A DNA stretch of 64,000 bases from Diphasiastrum complanatum (lineage: Eukaryota > Streptophyta > Lycopodiopsida > Lycopodiales > Lycopodiaceae), in assembly GCA_029204225.1 (NCBI GenBank), contig CM055106.1, forward strand, positions 11,204,539-11,268,538, given 5' to 3'. Made by a program: the position numbers and the translations under genes. The notes beneath the pieces are model-generated. The model was not told the origin of the DNA, ran no database searches, and saw nothing but the letters and a program-made list of their open reading frames with translations. Shown one piece after another: positions 21,386 through 31,368 of this stretch. How positions within the stretch are numbered: position 1 is the first letter of the stretch; each line of letters starts with the position of its first letter.

Positions 21386-21934
21386 AATCCCAAAAAGAGG
21401 GAAAAATCCCAACAGTCATCTATTTTTAGCGAGGAACATTCCAGGCACTTCCCAGAATTTGCGAAGTGAGAGAAGCCACTTCACGTAAAATGTGAAGTAA
21501 GAGCGTCCTCGTTCGCGTCAACATTCTCTGATTCATTGACCGTATATACTATGTACAGTTGTCACAAAAGCCAAATACTTCCAAGTACAACGGCTTACCT
21601 AATTAGGTGACAAACATTTGTTGTAGTTAATACATGGATGAAATCTATAAATGGATCATCCGGGCACACTCTACATGATGCTCCGTCCATGAGATGAATG
21701 ATTTTGAACCTCCCAGTTACGTCATCATTCTGGTCGTAATTGCTATTTTGTTGTGGTTTAGTGTAATATAGCAGCAGCATGCTTTTCTATCTATGTATAA
21801 AGTAGATGAATGCTTGTTGTGATTTGAATCCACTTCATTGTTGTTTGATCACACTTGTTCACTCACTCTGATCACGAACTTCTATGACTCCTCAATTTCT
21901 GATCAGATGATGGTTGTCTTTGATGCCTAAGGAA
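21386..21934. other. Unassigned stretch
   Basis: No gene recognised. It contains an inverted-type pair GCGAAGTGAGAG and CACTTCACGTAAAATGTGAAG near 21460-21500. Confidence 0.25.
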
Positions 21935-22406
21935 TGTGAAAGATTTCAGATCATTAAGATCCAATCCACTTGAAAGATCTTTGGTTAGATCCAATCCACT
22001 CGAAAGATCTTTGGTTAGAAAGAGAAATACACTACCAATCTCACCAATGTAGAAAAATTAGCATCTACACACAAAATGAGATGCAAACACTAATAGAACT
22101 TGATCAAACTTGAATGAAATGATAAAGTACTATTGCTGTCCATACAAAACCAGCAAGCTACTATATTTCACACATATGGATCCAAAGATAACAAATATAG
22201 ACCATTCTACACATAAAATTGCATGCAATCACAAGTATAGTGCACCAATGGATAGTAGTACCCAAGATAACCATGTATAAGCATGAAATGAGATAGAGAA
22301 GAGAGAAGATTACTCTCTCCACGAGTTACATCCTTTTATAACAAGTCCAAACCCTATTTGGCCACTTGGCTTTCCCTCCAAATTGCTAACCCTACTATTT
22401 TGGGTC
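21935..22406 (-). repeat. Partial 3' LTR, copia family D
   Basis: Matches 23855-24310 of the longer LTR copy in the same orientation: TGTGAAAGATTTCAGATC at the left, then shared blocks through CCAAACCCTATTTGGCCACT. The LTR is cut where it joins the RNase H frame at about 22406, so the first part of the LTR and the end of RNase H have been deleted together. A 31-bp stretch is duplicated in tandem near 21960-22020. Confidence 0.75.
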
Positions 22407-23550
22407 TAGATGACAATGAGATAGTGGCTTGTTTCTTTGACATCCATGATATAGCTACATCACCTATGAAAATACAATGGGCACTAATGGATTTCCTATC
22501 CATTACATCTCCAACATAGTCCGAATCTGAAAATTCAAAAAGATTAGGTGATGATCCCTCATACAATGTGCCAAAATCTCGAGTTCCAATGATGTACCTC
22601 AAAACTCGCTTTCCTAGCTTCCAATGCTCCTCACTATGATCTTGCATGAATTGACTCAATCTTCCAACACAATAGCTTAGATCTAGTCTAGTAATGGCTA
22701 GATAGATGAGTGAACCAACTAGCTTCCTATAGAGAGTAATGTCCTCGAAGGATCTTTCATTACCTCTTATAGTTAGCTTTACATGAGACTCCATAGGTGT
22801 ATCACTAGCTTTTGCATCTACCATATGAAATCTTTCTAGAATAGAATTAGCATACTTCTCTTGACAAATGAAAGTAGATTGAGAAGATCTAATGACTTCT
22901 ATTCCCAAAATGTAATGCAAATTACCAAGATCATGCACCTCAAACTCCTTCTTAAGAACACTCTTAATATCCTCCACATCTTGATTGTCTCCACCACTCA
23001 AGATGATATCATCCACATAGATTAGCAAGATGGTAACATCATTTCCAGCAAACCTTTAATAAAGTGAATGATCATACTCACTCATAACAAAGCATTGAGA
23101 GAGTAAAAAAGTATTAAGCTTAGCATACCAACTCCTTGGTGCTTGCTTATGGCCACACAAGCTCTTTTGTAGTAGACACACATGATTTGGCTTTGTAGAT
23201 GAAATGTAGCTCTCAGACTGATCCATGTACACTTCCTCCTCAAGGTCACCATTTAAGAATGCATTTGAAATGTCCATTTTCCGTATATCCCATCCATAAA
23301 GTGTAGCAAGTGAAATGATGACTCGAATGCTTACCGTCTTTGCCACGGGTGCAAAGGTCTCATCATAGTCAATCCCTTGTTGTTGGGCATATCCTTTTTC
23401 CACTAACCTTGCCTTGTACTTGTTGATAAATCCATCTTGGTTTGTCTTCACCTTGAAGATCCATTTGCATCCAATAGATTTCTTGTCCTTAGGTAACTCC
23501 ACCAATCTCCATGATCCATTCTTCATAAGAGCTTGATACTCAAGATCCAC
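22407..23550 (-). pseudogene. Copia RT / RNase H fragment (family D)
   Basis: Two minus-strand frames. 23056-23550 encodes MDLEYQALMKNGSWRLVELP, GCKWIFKVKTNQDG, GIDYDETFAPVAK and MDISNAFLNGDLEEEVYM. 22407-23040 encodes LLIYVDDIILSGGDNQD (catalytic YVDD present), LGNLHYILGIEVIRSS, RKLVGSLIYLAITRLDLSYC, RVLRYIIGTRDFGTLYEG and the RNase H start FSDSDYVGD through SKKQATISLSS. A frame change near 23045 separates them. The rest of RNase H is deleted into the LTR. The integrase is also missing, because the Gag fragment lies directly upstream. It is inactive. Confidence 0.9.
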
Positions 23551-23559
23551 TCCTCTTCT

Positions 23560-23850
23560 TTCTTACTTGATCTACACTTGAAGCCTATATTCCTCATTGA
23601 TCAAGATCTCTTGAAGATCCATCAAACTTGGCAAAGTCTTTTGAATAGCAATACTTTGAACAATGTTAGCATGATCTTCCAACAATCCATTAAGAATCAC
23701 TTGAACAAGCTCTCCTTCCTTAATGCTCTTATCAATGCAAGCCAACTCATCATTTAATGCTTTCATCCTCAAAACAAAAGTACTTGGACTTTCTTCATTC
23801 TTTTGCAAACAAGAAAAGATTTTCCTTCTTAGAGTCAACACTCTAGAAGT
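23560..23850 (-). pseudogene. Copia Gag fragment (family D)
   Basis: The minus strand encodes VLTLRRKIFSCLQKNEESPS, FVLRMKALNDELACID, ELVQVILNGLLEDHANIVQS and LPSLMDLQEILINEEYRLQ, matching the middle of Gag in the intact element at 4776-8756 (LRNQVFQSMKGSGES, ILNGLSDEFTNLVQSFAIQ). It is truncated at both ends: on the left it is joined to RT by deletion, on the right it meets an LTR at 23855. Confidence 0.85.
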
Positions 23851-23854
23851 AGAC

Positions 23855-24521
23855 TGTGAAGGATTTCAGATCATTCAAGATCCAATCCAAGTCCCAAATC
23901 TTTGGTTACAATAAGGAGCAAACCAACAATCCTGCCAATGTAGAAAAATCAGCATCTACATACAAAATGAGATGCAAACTCTAAGAGATATTGACCAAAC
24001 ATGAACCAAAACATAAAATATGTTTGATGTCCGTACAATTATAGTACCCTACTGTATTTCACACGTGTGGAACCGAAAATAGCAATAAATGATCATTCTA
24101 CACATAGAATTGCAAGATAACACCAAGGTAGTGCACCAATGAGTAGTAGAACCCAAAGAGAACCATGTATAGTGATGAAATGAGAGATAGAAGAGCGAAG
24201 ATGTGTCTCTCCACGAGTTACATCCTTTTATAGAGTTTCCAAACCCTATTTGGCCACTTGGCTTTCCCTCCAAAATGTAAACCCTACTATTTTTGGGTCT
24301 AGATTCAATGTACCCAAAGTTCAAATTTGAATCTCTCTCAAACTCGACTACCAACTTTCCCACACTTTCCAAAAGTGTTTATTGAATGTATTTTAAACTA
24401 ATATAACTTAAAAAATTTTGTCTCTAAGTCTAAAATGAGTTTTGGCCTCTTATTGACAATTAACCAAAATATTGATCTAATCATAGGTTGATTAGTAGAT
24501 CATGTAATCTAGCTTCCAACA
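23855..24521 (-). repeat. Full LTR, copia family D (667 bp)
   Basis: TG...CA block (plus ends TGTGAAGGATTTCAG and AGCTTCCAACA) followed by CCTCTTGAAG, which is a plausible polypurine tract complement, so it reads as the 3' LTR of a second minus-strand element whose body lies to the right. It contains one CACACGTGTG palindrome at 24060-24069. No target duplication pairs its ends. Confidence 0.7.
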
Positions 24522-24772
24522 CCTCTTGAAGATTAGATCTAGATCCATTCTTGGTCTTTATTTCTCTGAAATTTCACATTCTGCTCTACTTGCGCATTGT
24601 ATTATCAGATTAAACTTGAACTTGATCTTACTGGTAACTGCCATATTTCTGATCCAACACCCGCACACCACTTTTGCTGCAAATACTGATTCTTTCTGAT
24701 TCTTTCTTAAGAGCTCTACTAATCTGATATCATCTGCATTTCTTTGATATTCCAACAACAATGATCGACTCA

Positions 24773-25105
24773 CTAGAAATAAAAGAAAAATACAAATACA
24801 ATTGCTCTAAGCTCTTCCATCTCTAATATTACATCTCCAACATAGTCCGAATTTGAAAATCCAAAAAGATTAGGTGATGATCCCTCGTACAATATGCCAA
24901 AATCTCGAGTTCCAATGATGTACCTCAAAAGTTGCCTTCCTAGCTTCCAATGCTTCTCACTAGGATCTTGTATGAATTGACTCAATCTTCTAACACAATA
25001 GCTTAGATCAGGTCTAGTAATGGTTAGATAGATGAGTGAACCAACTAGCTTCCTATAGAGAGTAATGTCCTTGTTTCTTTGACATCCATGATATAGCTCC
25101 ATCAC
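24773..25105 (-). pseudogene. Copia RNase H-proximal RT fragment, second family D copy
   Basis: The minus strand encodes DITLYRKLVGSLIYLTITRP, DLSYCVRRLSQFIQDPSE, LLRYIIGTRDFGILYEG and SNSDYVGD. It is nearly the same as 22500-22740, with the first Asp of the RNase H SDSD motif changed to Asn. It is short and cut at both ends; 24522-24772 between it and the LTR shows no coding sequence. Confidence 0.85.
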
Positions 25106-25145
25106 CTATGAAAATACAATAAGAACTAATGGATTTCCTACGGTA

Positions 25146-25313
25146 GACTTGGGGGCGTCACATAACTACTTGTCAAAAAAATTGACAAGGGAATTGGACA
25201 TCCAATGTGAAGAAAATGTGACTCCTGTTTGTGTGGAGACCGCGAAAGGTACAATGACCACTTGTAGATTGGCAACCAACTTACCAATCTCTCTGGGAGC
25301 CTGGAAGAATTGA
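25146..25313 (+). pseudogene. Ty3/gypsy aspartic protease fragment
   Basis: The plus strand encodes VDLGASHNYLSKKLTRELDI, PVCVETAKGTMTTC and NLPISLGAW. The DxGASHNY block is the retropepsin active site (Ser of DSG replaced by Leu), and the flanking pattern matches the gypsy protease at 48119 (IDSGASHNYIS, VETAKGAL, LNIPVQIGRW). Only this scrap of the element remains. Confidence 0.75.
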
Positions 25314-26570
25314 CTAATTGAACAAACTTTGTTTTCCAGATCTATTACTTGCTTTTCCTTTATGAAAACCATGAGAACCAATATCCACTTGCATAGCATC
25401 ATCTACACAAGAGAATTCTCCAAAACATGTGAGTAAAGCAAAGTGTGTCGCTTCCACTTGCTTACCTTTCTCTTGATCATCAAAGATATCAAAGATATGA
25501 ATATCTTCAGACCTGAACCTCTGGAAATACTCCCTCTCAAATATATGATCTAGATCCAACAAGAACTCATCAATCCTAGATCTCGGATTTCCACAAAGGT
25601 TAGTGAAAACAATGTCACCAATGTCACCATCATAAATCAAAAGATAGATTCCAAACTTTCCATCCAACATGAAGTAGAGTAGGTGAAGATGAGTATCAAA
25701 CCTAATAAATCCAGCCCTCTTGAGTCCATAACAAACCTCAATAAGCTCACCAATGAGATCTCCCTTGCCTTGAAGAAATTGCCTCTCCATTTGCTCCATG
25801 TAGTCTTCTCCAACCAACCTTTTGCCATCTCGATCATGAGTGATCAATTCACAATCATAGAATCCTTTGAGTTGATGAAAAGATGTGAGATCCATGCCTT
25901 GGATCTTCCCAAGAACCAATCTTTCATTGCTCTTTCCTTCATAAGACTCCCTCTTAATGATTGCATCATAAGAAGTAGAAACCTCAAAGACATTAGAAGC
26001 CATGAAAAAAATGATTAGTACCTTCAACATAAGGATGATTGAAGTACTCTCTTTTTTCAAACAAGAACTTCTACTCAATGTTTTAGATAATGACTCGCAT
26101 GATAATGATTCCTCCTCACTATCATTCACAATGACATCATTCAAAGTACATCCTACTTTGAACTCTTCACGTACTTCTCTTCTTCTTGACTTGTGACTAT
26201 CTCCCTCACCAAGTCTCTTGATAGAACCATTTGATCTACTCTCTTTATGAAGACATGTGACTCCACTTGCTGGAAAAATGACTTTCTTGGAATCATAACA
26301 AAATAATGTAGAAGAACCATCCTCTTCATGAATGCACCTAGCAACATCTTTTTCCATATGATCAAAGAAATCATTAACAACAATCTTTTCCAAGGAAGAA
26401 CCTTCACCTCCATTGATGAAGTTAGATCTTTCCTTACCTTTTGCATGCTTGCACTTGCCATGAAGAACCTTTGAAACACCATCATTATCCTCAACAGTAG
26501 CCAAGTTAGAACAAAGATGAACATCTCCAAGAAGCATATTAGATCTTGACCTAGATCGGTCCTTCGACAA
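25314..26570 (-). CDS. Copia-derived 418-codon open frame without YVDD
   Basis: An uninterrupted minus-strand frame that I read as a rearranged copia polyprotein. Residues near 88-110 (STLFCYDSKKVIFPASG) align with the post-protease block STLLSCNDSKKSIYTAS of the element at 4776. Farther on, GEDYMEQMERQFLQGKGDLI, VCYGLKRAG, LLYFMLDGKFGIYLLIYDGD and IDEFLLDLDHIFE follow the RT order around the catalytic site, but YVDD is replaced by YDGD and most of the integrase and RT core is absent. The C-terminal 70 residues (EATHFALLTCFGEF and on) are unassigned. Being open for 418 codons despite such divergence is unusual. It could be a chance survivor, a non-autonomous element protein or a co-opted one; only the copia ancestry is supported. 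Confidence 0.55.
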   Translation of the reverse strand: MSKDRSRSRSNMLLGDVHLCSNLATVEDNDGVSKVLHGKCKHAKGKERSNFINGGEGSSLEKIVVNDFFDHMEKDVARCIHEEDGSSTLFCYDSKKVIFPASGVTCLHKESRSNGSIKRLGEGDSHKSRRREVREEFKVGCTLNDVIVNDSEEESLSCESLSKTLSRSSCLKKESTSIILMLKVLIIFFMASNVFEVSTSYDAIIKRESYEGKSNERLVLGKIQGMDLTSFHQLKGFYDCELITHDRDGKRLVGEDYMEQMERQFLQGKGDLIGELIEVCYGLKRAGFIRFDTHLHLLYFMLDGKFGIYLLIYDGDIGDIVFTNLCGNPRSRIDEFLLDLDHIFEREYFQRFRSEDIHIFDIFDDQEKGKQVEATHFALLTCFGEFSCVDDAMQVDIGSHGFHKGKASNRSGKQSLFN

Positions 26571-27050
26571 TGTGATGCCACGAAAATGTTAAATATTAAA
26601 TATCAACATAAATATGGCATGATATACTCAAAAATGAAGATATGAGCTGGATAAGTATAAATCATGAAGAGGCCTAAGTCAATTTTCGGGAATATATCTC
26701 CTAAGTACTTGCCTTGTAATTAAGGGCAAGACTTTTTAGAAGAAAAGACATTGTCTTGGACAACCTTTACTAGGTTGTCCATACGAAACGACTAGATACA
26801 AAAAGACATGATAAACTAGAGTAACTTTAACTCATAGTTAAGTATACCTCATATGGTATAGGTGAACGTATTCTCAGTCTAATCGTTAACTAGACCCTTT
26901 CGCGAGAGCGACGCACCTATTGTTTTAGAGGTGTGTTTGTTCGTCCCGTAGAACATATATTGATCTCACACTTCAGTCTCGATCATTGAGAGAGAGGAGT
27001 TTATGACAGTATCGTCTCAATCCTAAGTACTCTCTCATGGGTAAGGACGA
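26571..27050. other. Unassigned stretch upstream of the gypsy pol
   Basis: No coding sequence. It may be the degraded 5' part of the gypsy element that follows, with gag and protease missing. Confidence 0.3.
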
Positions 27051-29530
27051 ACTTAACAAGCACCTTAAGGCAGGTATAATCTATCTCGTCTTAAGTAGTG
27101 AATGAGTTTCACCCATTATTGTTGTCCCAAAGAAGAAGACTGGCAAAATACGAATATGCCTGGATTTCCGCAAACTCAATGCTACCACAAGGAAGGACCA
27201 TCATCCTTTGCCTTTCACTGATTCCATTCTAGATCAGGTTGCTGGTTAAGAGCGTTATAGCTTTTGTGACGGCTTTTCTGGATATAATCAGGTTGGAGTG
27301 CGAAAGGAGGATCGTTCAAAGACCACATTCACTACAGATTGGGGCACTTATGCCTACAACAAAATGCCCTTTGGTCTTTGTAATGCTCCAACGACTTTTC
27401 AACAAATTATGATGTTAATCTTCGCTGCCTTCTTGAGAACTTTTCTCGAAATATTTATTGATGATTTCTGTGTATACAGTGATATAAAGACACACCTGCA
27501 AAAGCTGAAATTAACATTGCAACGGTGTCGAGATACTTGTTTATCTCTTCATCCAGAGAAATGTTTTTTTGGTATGAAAGAAGGAATATTGCTCGGACAC
27601 AGAATATCTAACAGAGGAATAGAAGTCGACAAAGATAAATTTGATCTTATAAAAAATCTCCAGATACCAGCCAATTTACGTGAATTAAGAGCTTTCTTAG
27701 GACATGTTGGCTATTACAGGAGATTTATTCAAAATCATGCTTCTATTGCTGCCTCTCTTACACATCTACTGAAGAAACAAGGAGAATACTTGTGGACGAA
27801 TGAATAGCAGAAAGCATTCGAAGATCTTAAGCAAAGGTTGATTAAAGCTCCTATTCTGAGACCACCCAACTGGGCTATTTTATTTCACAGTTATGTGGAT
27901 GTTTTTGCATTTGCTATTGGTGTCTGTCTAAGCCAAAAGGATGACCAAAAGAAGGATCATCCCATCTACTATGTGAGTCGACAGCTCAGTGCATCAGAGA
28001 AGAATTATTCGGCTATAGAAAAGGAAGCACTTGGCATGATTTTCACTGTTAAAAAAATTTGACATTATTTGCTGGGATATGCATTTATTTTTCATGTGGA
28101 TCATTATGCTCTTAAGTATCTTGTAAATAAACCAGATCTATCAGGACAAATTGCTCGATGGGTCCTACTTTTGCAAGAATTTAATTATCAAGTAGAGCTT
28201 CATCAAGGAAAATATCATACAAATGCTGATTATCTATCGCGACTCAATACCGGAAAAATTGAATACCCTATCAATGATGATTTTTTAGACGAACATTTAT
28301 TTGAGATTTCATCTACAAATTCGTTATATTCTGATATAATTATTTATCTTAAGAATCAGATATATCCGGATGGTTACGATTTGGAGCAAAAGACAGTTTT
28401 TCAATATAAGGTAACACCTTATACAATTATTAACAATGTTTTGTACAAGTTTGGTGTTGACCATCAACTACGAAGATGTCTCGAAACTGAAGACATTGAA
28501 AAGGTTGTTAAATCCTTATACTCAGAAGATGCTGGTGGACATTTTGCTTTGAAGAATACAGTTAATAAGATATTGACTGCCAAGTATTGGTGGCCAACAA
28601 TGTTCAAGGATGTATCAAATTTTATTCGTTCATGTGATCCATGCCAGAGATCTGGTAAGCCTACAAAAGCAATGCATTGGTCGTTGACACCAATATTGCC
28701 TCTTGCACCATTTGAGAAGTGGGGGACTCACTTTGTCGGTCCAATCAAACCTATTACCCGACATACAAAATGTCGTTATATTCTAACGTTGAAGCAGAGG
28801 CGACGAAACGAAACGATGTGAAAACTGTCGCAATGTTCTTATTCAAAAGTATAATCACAAGATATGGTTGTCCACTTGAACTAGTAAGTGACCGAGGAAC
28901 ACATTTTCTAAATGATACGATATGGTTGCTGACAACCTATTTCCTGATCAAACACAGAAAAACTACACCATATAATCCAAAGCAAACGGGTTGACAGAAA
29001 GAGCTAATAAGATCCTGACTAAGATTACTATTGCACATGCAACGGATTGGGATCAGAAACTACCATCAATTCATTGGGCTTATCGCAACACAGAGAAAAT
29101 CACGACAAGACAGACACCATATTTCCTTACATATGGTATGCATCTTATCTTGCCAATTGATTTTGAGGTGAAAACCTTTCGTATTCAAGCTCAACGAACA
29201 GATGCATAATTAATAAACAAAAGGTTCACTAATATTGAAGAACAAGCTGAAGCTCGAGAGACTTCACAGAAACTAACGGAGGAAATCCAAAAACAAAGAA
29301 AGAAGAAATATAACAGTCATATAAAAAAATGTGATCTTAAAGTTGATGATTATACGCTGATATATGACAGTCGCCATCAAAGGCTCCCTTGAAAACTCCA
29401 TATGCGATGGCTTGGACCGTATAAAGTCATAGAGGTGTTTGACAATGGTTCTGTGCAACTTCAATCACTTGAAGGTGAACTACTACCGACACGTATTAAC
29501 AGGTCCAGACTGAAGAAATACTACCTTTGA
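27051..29530 (+). pseudogene. Ty3/gypsy pol (RT, RNase H, integrase), decayed
   Basis: The plus strand encodes RT from KHLKAGIIYL through VVPKKKTGKIRICLDFRKLN, MPFGLCNAPTTFQQ and IFIDDFCVYS (F-I-D-D catalytic box intact), the thumb GYYRRFIQNHASIAA, RNase H (HPIYYVSRQLSASEKNYSAI, EKEALGMIFTVKKI) and integrase: the HHCC region GHFALKN..SCDPCQRSG, then LVSDRGTHFLND and GMHLILPIDFEV, ending with the C-terminal block MRWLGPYKVIEVFDNGSVQL. Stops occur near 27247, 27807 and 28062 and frameshifts near 28800, 28994 and 29209. The usual DFVGPI of the first integrase Asp reads THFVGPI, and a short deletion follows it. LTRs are not recognised. Inactive. Confidence 0.93.
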
Positions 29531-29631
29531 CCAAAATTTTTTATTTATTTATTCTTATTATTTTCTAGTATTTTTCTGAAAATAATCACGAATTTTCTTT
29601 TATCTTATCTAAATTTTTTTCACGACATTCC

Positions 29632-29664
29632 TTTATTTTTTATTTTTTATTTTTTATTTTTTAG
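29632..29664. repeat. (ATTTTTT)n simple repeat
   Basis: Four to five tandem copies of a 7-base A+T unit just downstream of the gypsy pol. Confidence 0.85.
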
Positions 29665-29685
29665 TTTCTTTTCCTTTTAGAAATT

Positions 29686-29933
29686 TTCGAGAATTTTTCT
29701 TGACTTCTCTCAATCTTTCAATATCATTTTAAAAGTGTTTTCGAGAATTTTTTTTTGCGACACTAAAATTGTTAATCAAATTTTCGTAAATCGCTTTCGA
29801 GAATTTTTCTAGCATTATCTTCAGTTTTTCGAGAAATTTTCTAGTATGTTGCTAAAATTTTCGAGAAATTTTCTTGAGTTTCTGTACATTTTTTTTAAGA
29901 TCCTTCAAGAAAGTTTTGCAAAACTTTCTAGAA
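29686..29933. promoter_or_regulatory. Cluster of seven TTCnnGAA boxes (heat-shock-element-like)
   Basis: TTCGAGAA occurs exactly five times (29686, 29740, 29796, 29828, 29860), followed by TTCAAGAA (29904) and TTCTAGAA (29926), most followed by T-rich runs ending in TTTCT. TTCnnGAA is the core of the heat-shock factor binding site. The cluster lies 0.4-0.65 kb upstream of the open frame at 30349. A heat-responsive promoter is inferred from the motif only; duplication of a local T-rich repeat unit would give the same picture. Confidence 0.45.
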
Positions 29934-30348
29934 TCTTTCTAGCATATTTTTGAGAATCTTTTGAGAATCTCTCGACCTACTTTTTGTATCCCTCCATTGA
30001 AAATGATGGCCACGTGATCATCATTATTCACACGTGTGTACGCTCACAGATAATGTTTTTCCTTAATTTTTTTTTTTTCTTTTTACAAACAGTCTTTCTT
30101 CATTAAAGATCGATCTGGCAAATTATAGTTTCAAACACTGAGCCATGCACGTCCTCCATAAATGGAAGTGACAGATGTCAAGTCATCATCCCTTTCACAC
30201 CGCTATTGCTTATCAGAGTTATTTTTCATTTTTCCTCTTTACACTTTCTACTTGTGAAGTTTATGCTTTCCTGCGCTCACTCTTTGCGATCAAAGCACCT
30301 TTTTGCGAACTATTGCGATCTACAAAGATATCGTTAAACATTCGAACA

Positions 30349-31368
30349 ATGGCTTCCGCATCAGGTTCGAGCTCTAATATCATTTGGAAAGCACGCGTAG
30401 GAATCTATCTGGCATCCATCCATTCCTTTTTGGATCGATGCAGGTTGGGTGATTTGAAAGTGGACTCCTCTATCATCCTCTCTGAAGTCAGTACTGAATT
30501 CGTAAACTCCATCCATTCAATTTCGGAGGTGGACTTCAAAGTTCACGTACGAGGCCAATTCTTCACTATCACTGAAAACCTGTTCTGCACAACTCTTGGA
30601 TTACCTCTGGATGGGAAGCTGCTTTCAACTAACAAAGATTCGATGGATGAAGCTGCCCATTTCTTAAGCAATTGTTTCGTACCCACGAAGGGGTACAAAA
30701 TCCCTATGATACGAGATACAACATTCAAGTTGTTTTGTAAATATGCGAACCAAGCAATCTTTTTGACCCATGCGGATGGTATCATTTCGGTTCAAAATTT
30801 TGGGTATATATTAGATGCCCTTGCGGGTAATCCAGTGTGCTTTGGCGTTATCACATACAAAGCCTTTTTGCGCTGGATTAAGCACCAAAAGTTTTCTGGA
30901 GTTGGAGCCCATGTATCTCGACTCTGCGCTCATTTTGACATATTGAGCGATCAAGAGAAAACCATGCTGACAAGAAGATTGTTGATTCCCAAGCCAATAG
31001 ATCTTTCCAGCATCTTTTCTATACCTATTCCGGTTCCAGTCGATGCTGCACCAGTAGTCGAAGTAGCAGCCACCACTGCTATGGAGAGTGAAGCTGTGGA
31101 AATGGACACCGATGGAGCTGTTGCTGCTATGGATTCTTCAAAGCCAGCATTTTCTTCCACATCTCAAAAGCAGCCGAGCGCATCCACCTTTGAGGATGAT
31201 GCAACCCAGTCCGATACATCAGACAAGGGACGCATAGTTGTTGAAGGCGACACTGGGGCACATGTGGAAGATGACAAAGAACCAGACGACCAGCCCCAGT
31301 GGTTTCGATCCATGACTCTTTCCCCCTCCTCCATTCCCTCCTTTCTCATGAGCAGTTTGGGTTTGTGA
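30349..31368 (+). CDS. Gypsy-associated extra ORF (plant transposon-protein-like), 3'-truncated
   Basis: The open frame runs from 30175, but the ATG at 30349 has a better plant start context (AACAATGGCT) and the 58 codons before it look non-coding, so I prefer 30349 (about 339 codons). The protein begins with a Ser-rich segment, then a folded-looking region with DFKVHVRGQFFTITENLFC, TTLGLPLDGKLL, NFGYILDALAGNPVCFGVI and TRRLLIPKPIDL, followed by an Ala/Ser/Asp-rich acidic tail. The 'VRG ... F.I....LC..LGLP' pattern resembles the plant retrotransposon-associated domain often called putative plant transposon protein. It lies downstream of gypsy pol, where extra ORFs of plant gypsy elements are found. 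The natural end is lost: from about 31295 the sequence is LINE, and the last 20 or so codons are read out of frame from it. Confidence 0.55.
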   Translation: MASASGSSSNIIWKARVGIYLASIHSFLDRCRLGDLKVDSSIILSEVSTEFVNSIHSISEVDFKVHVRGQFFTITENLFCTTLGLPLDGKLLSTNKDSMDEAAHFLSNCFVPTKGYKIPMIRDTTFKLFCKYANQAIFLTHADGIISVQNFGYILDALAGNPVCFGVITYKAFLRWIKHQKFSGVGAHVSRLCAHFDILSDQEKTMLTRRLLIPKPIDLSSIFSIPIPVPVDAAPVVEVAATTAMESEAVEMDTDGAVAAMDSSKPAFSSTSQKQPSASTFEDDATQSDTSDKGRIVVEGDTGAHVEDDKEPDDQPQWFRSMTLSPSSIPSFLMSSLGL

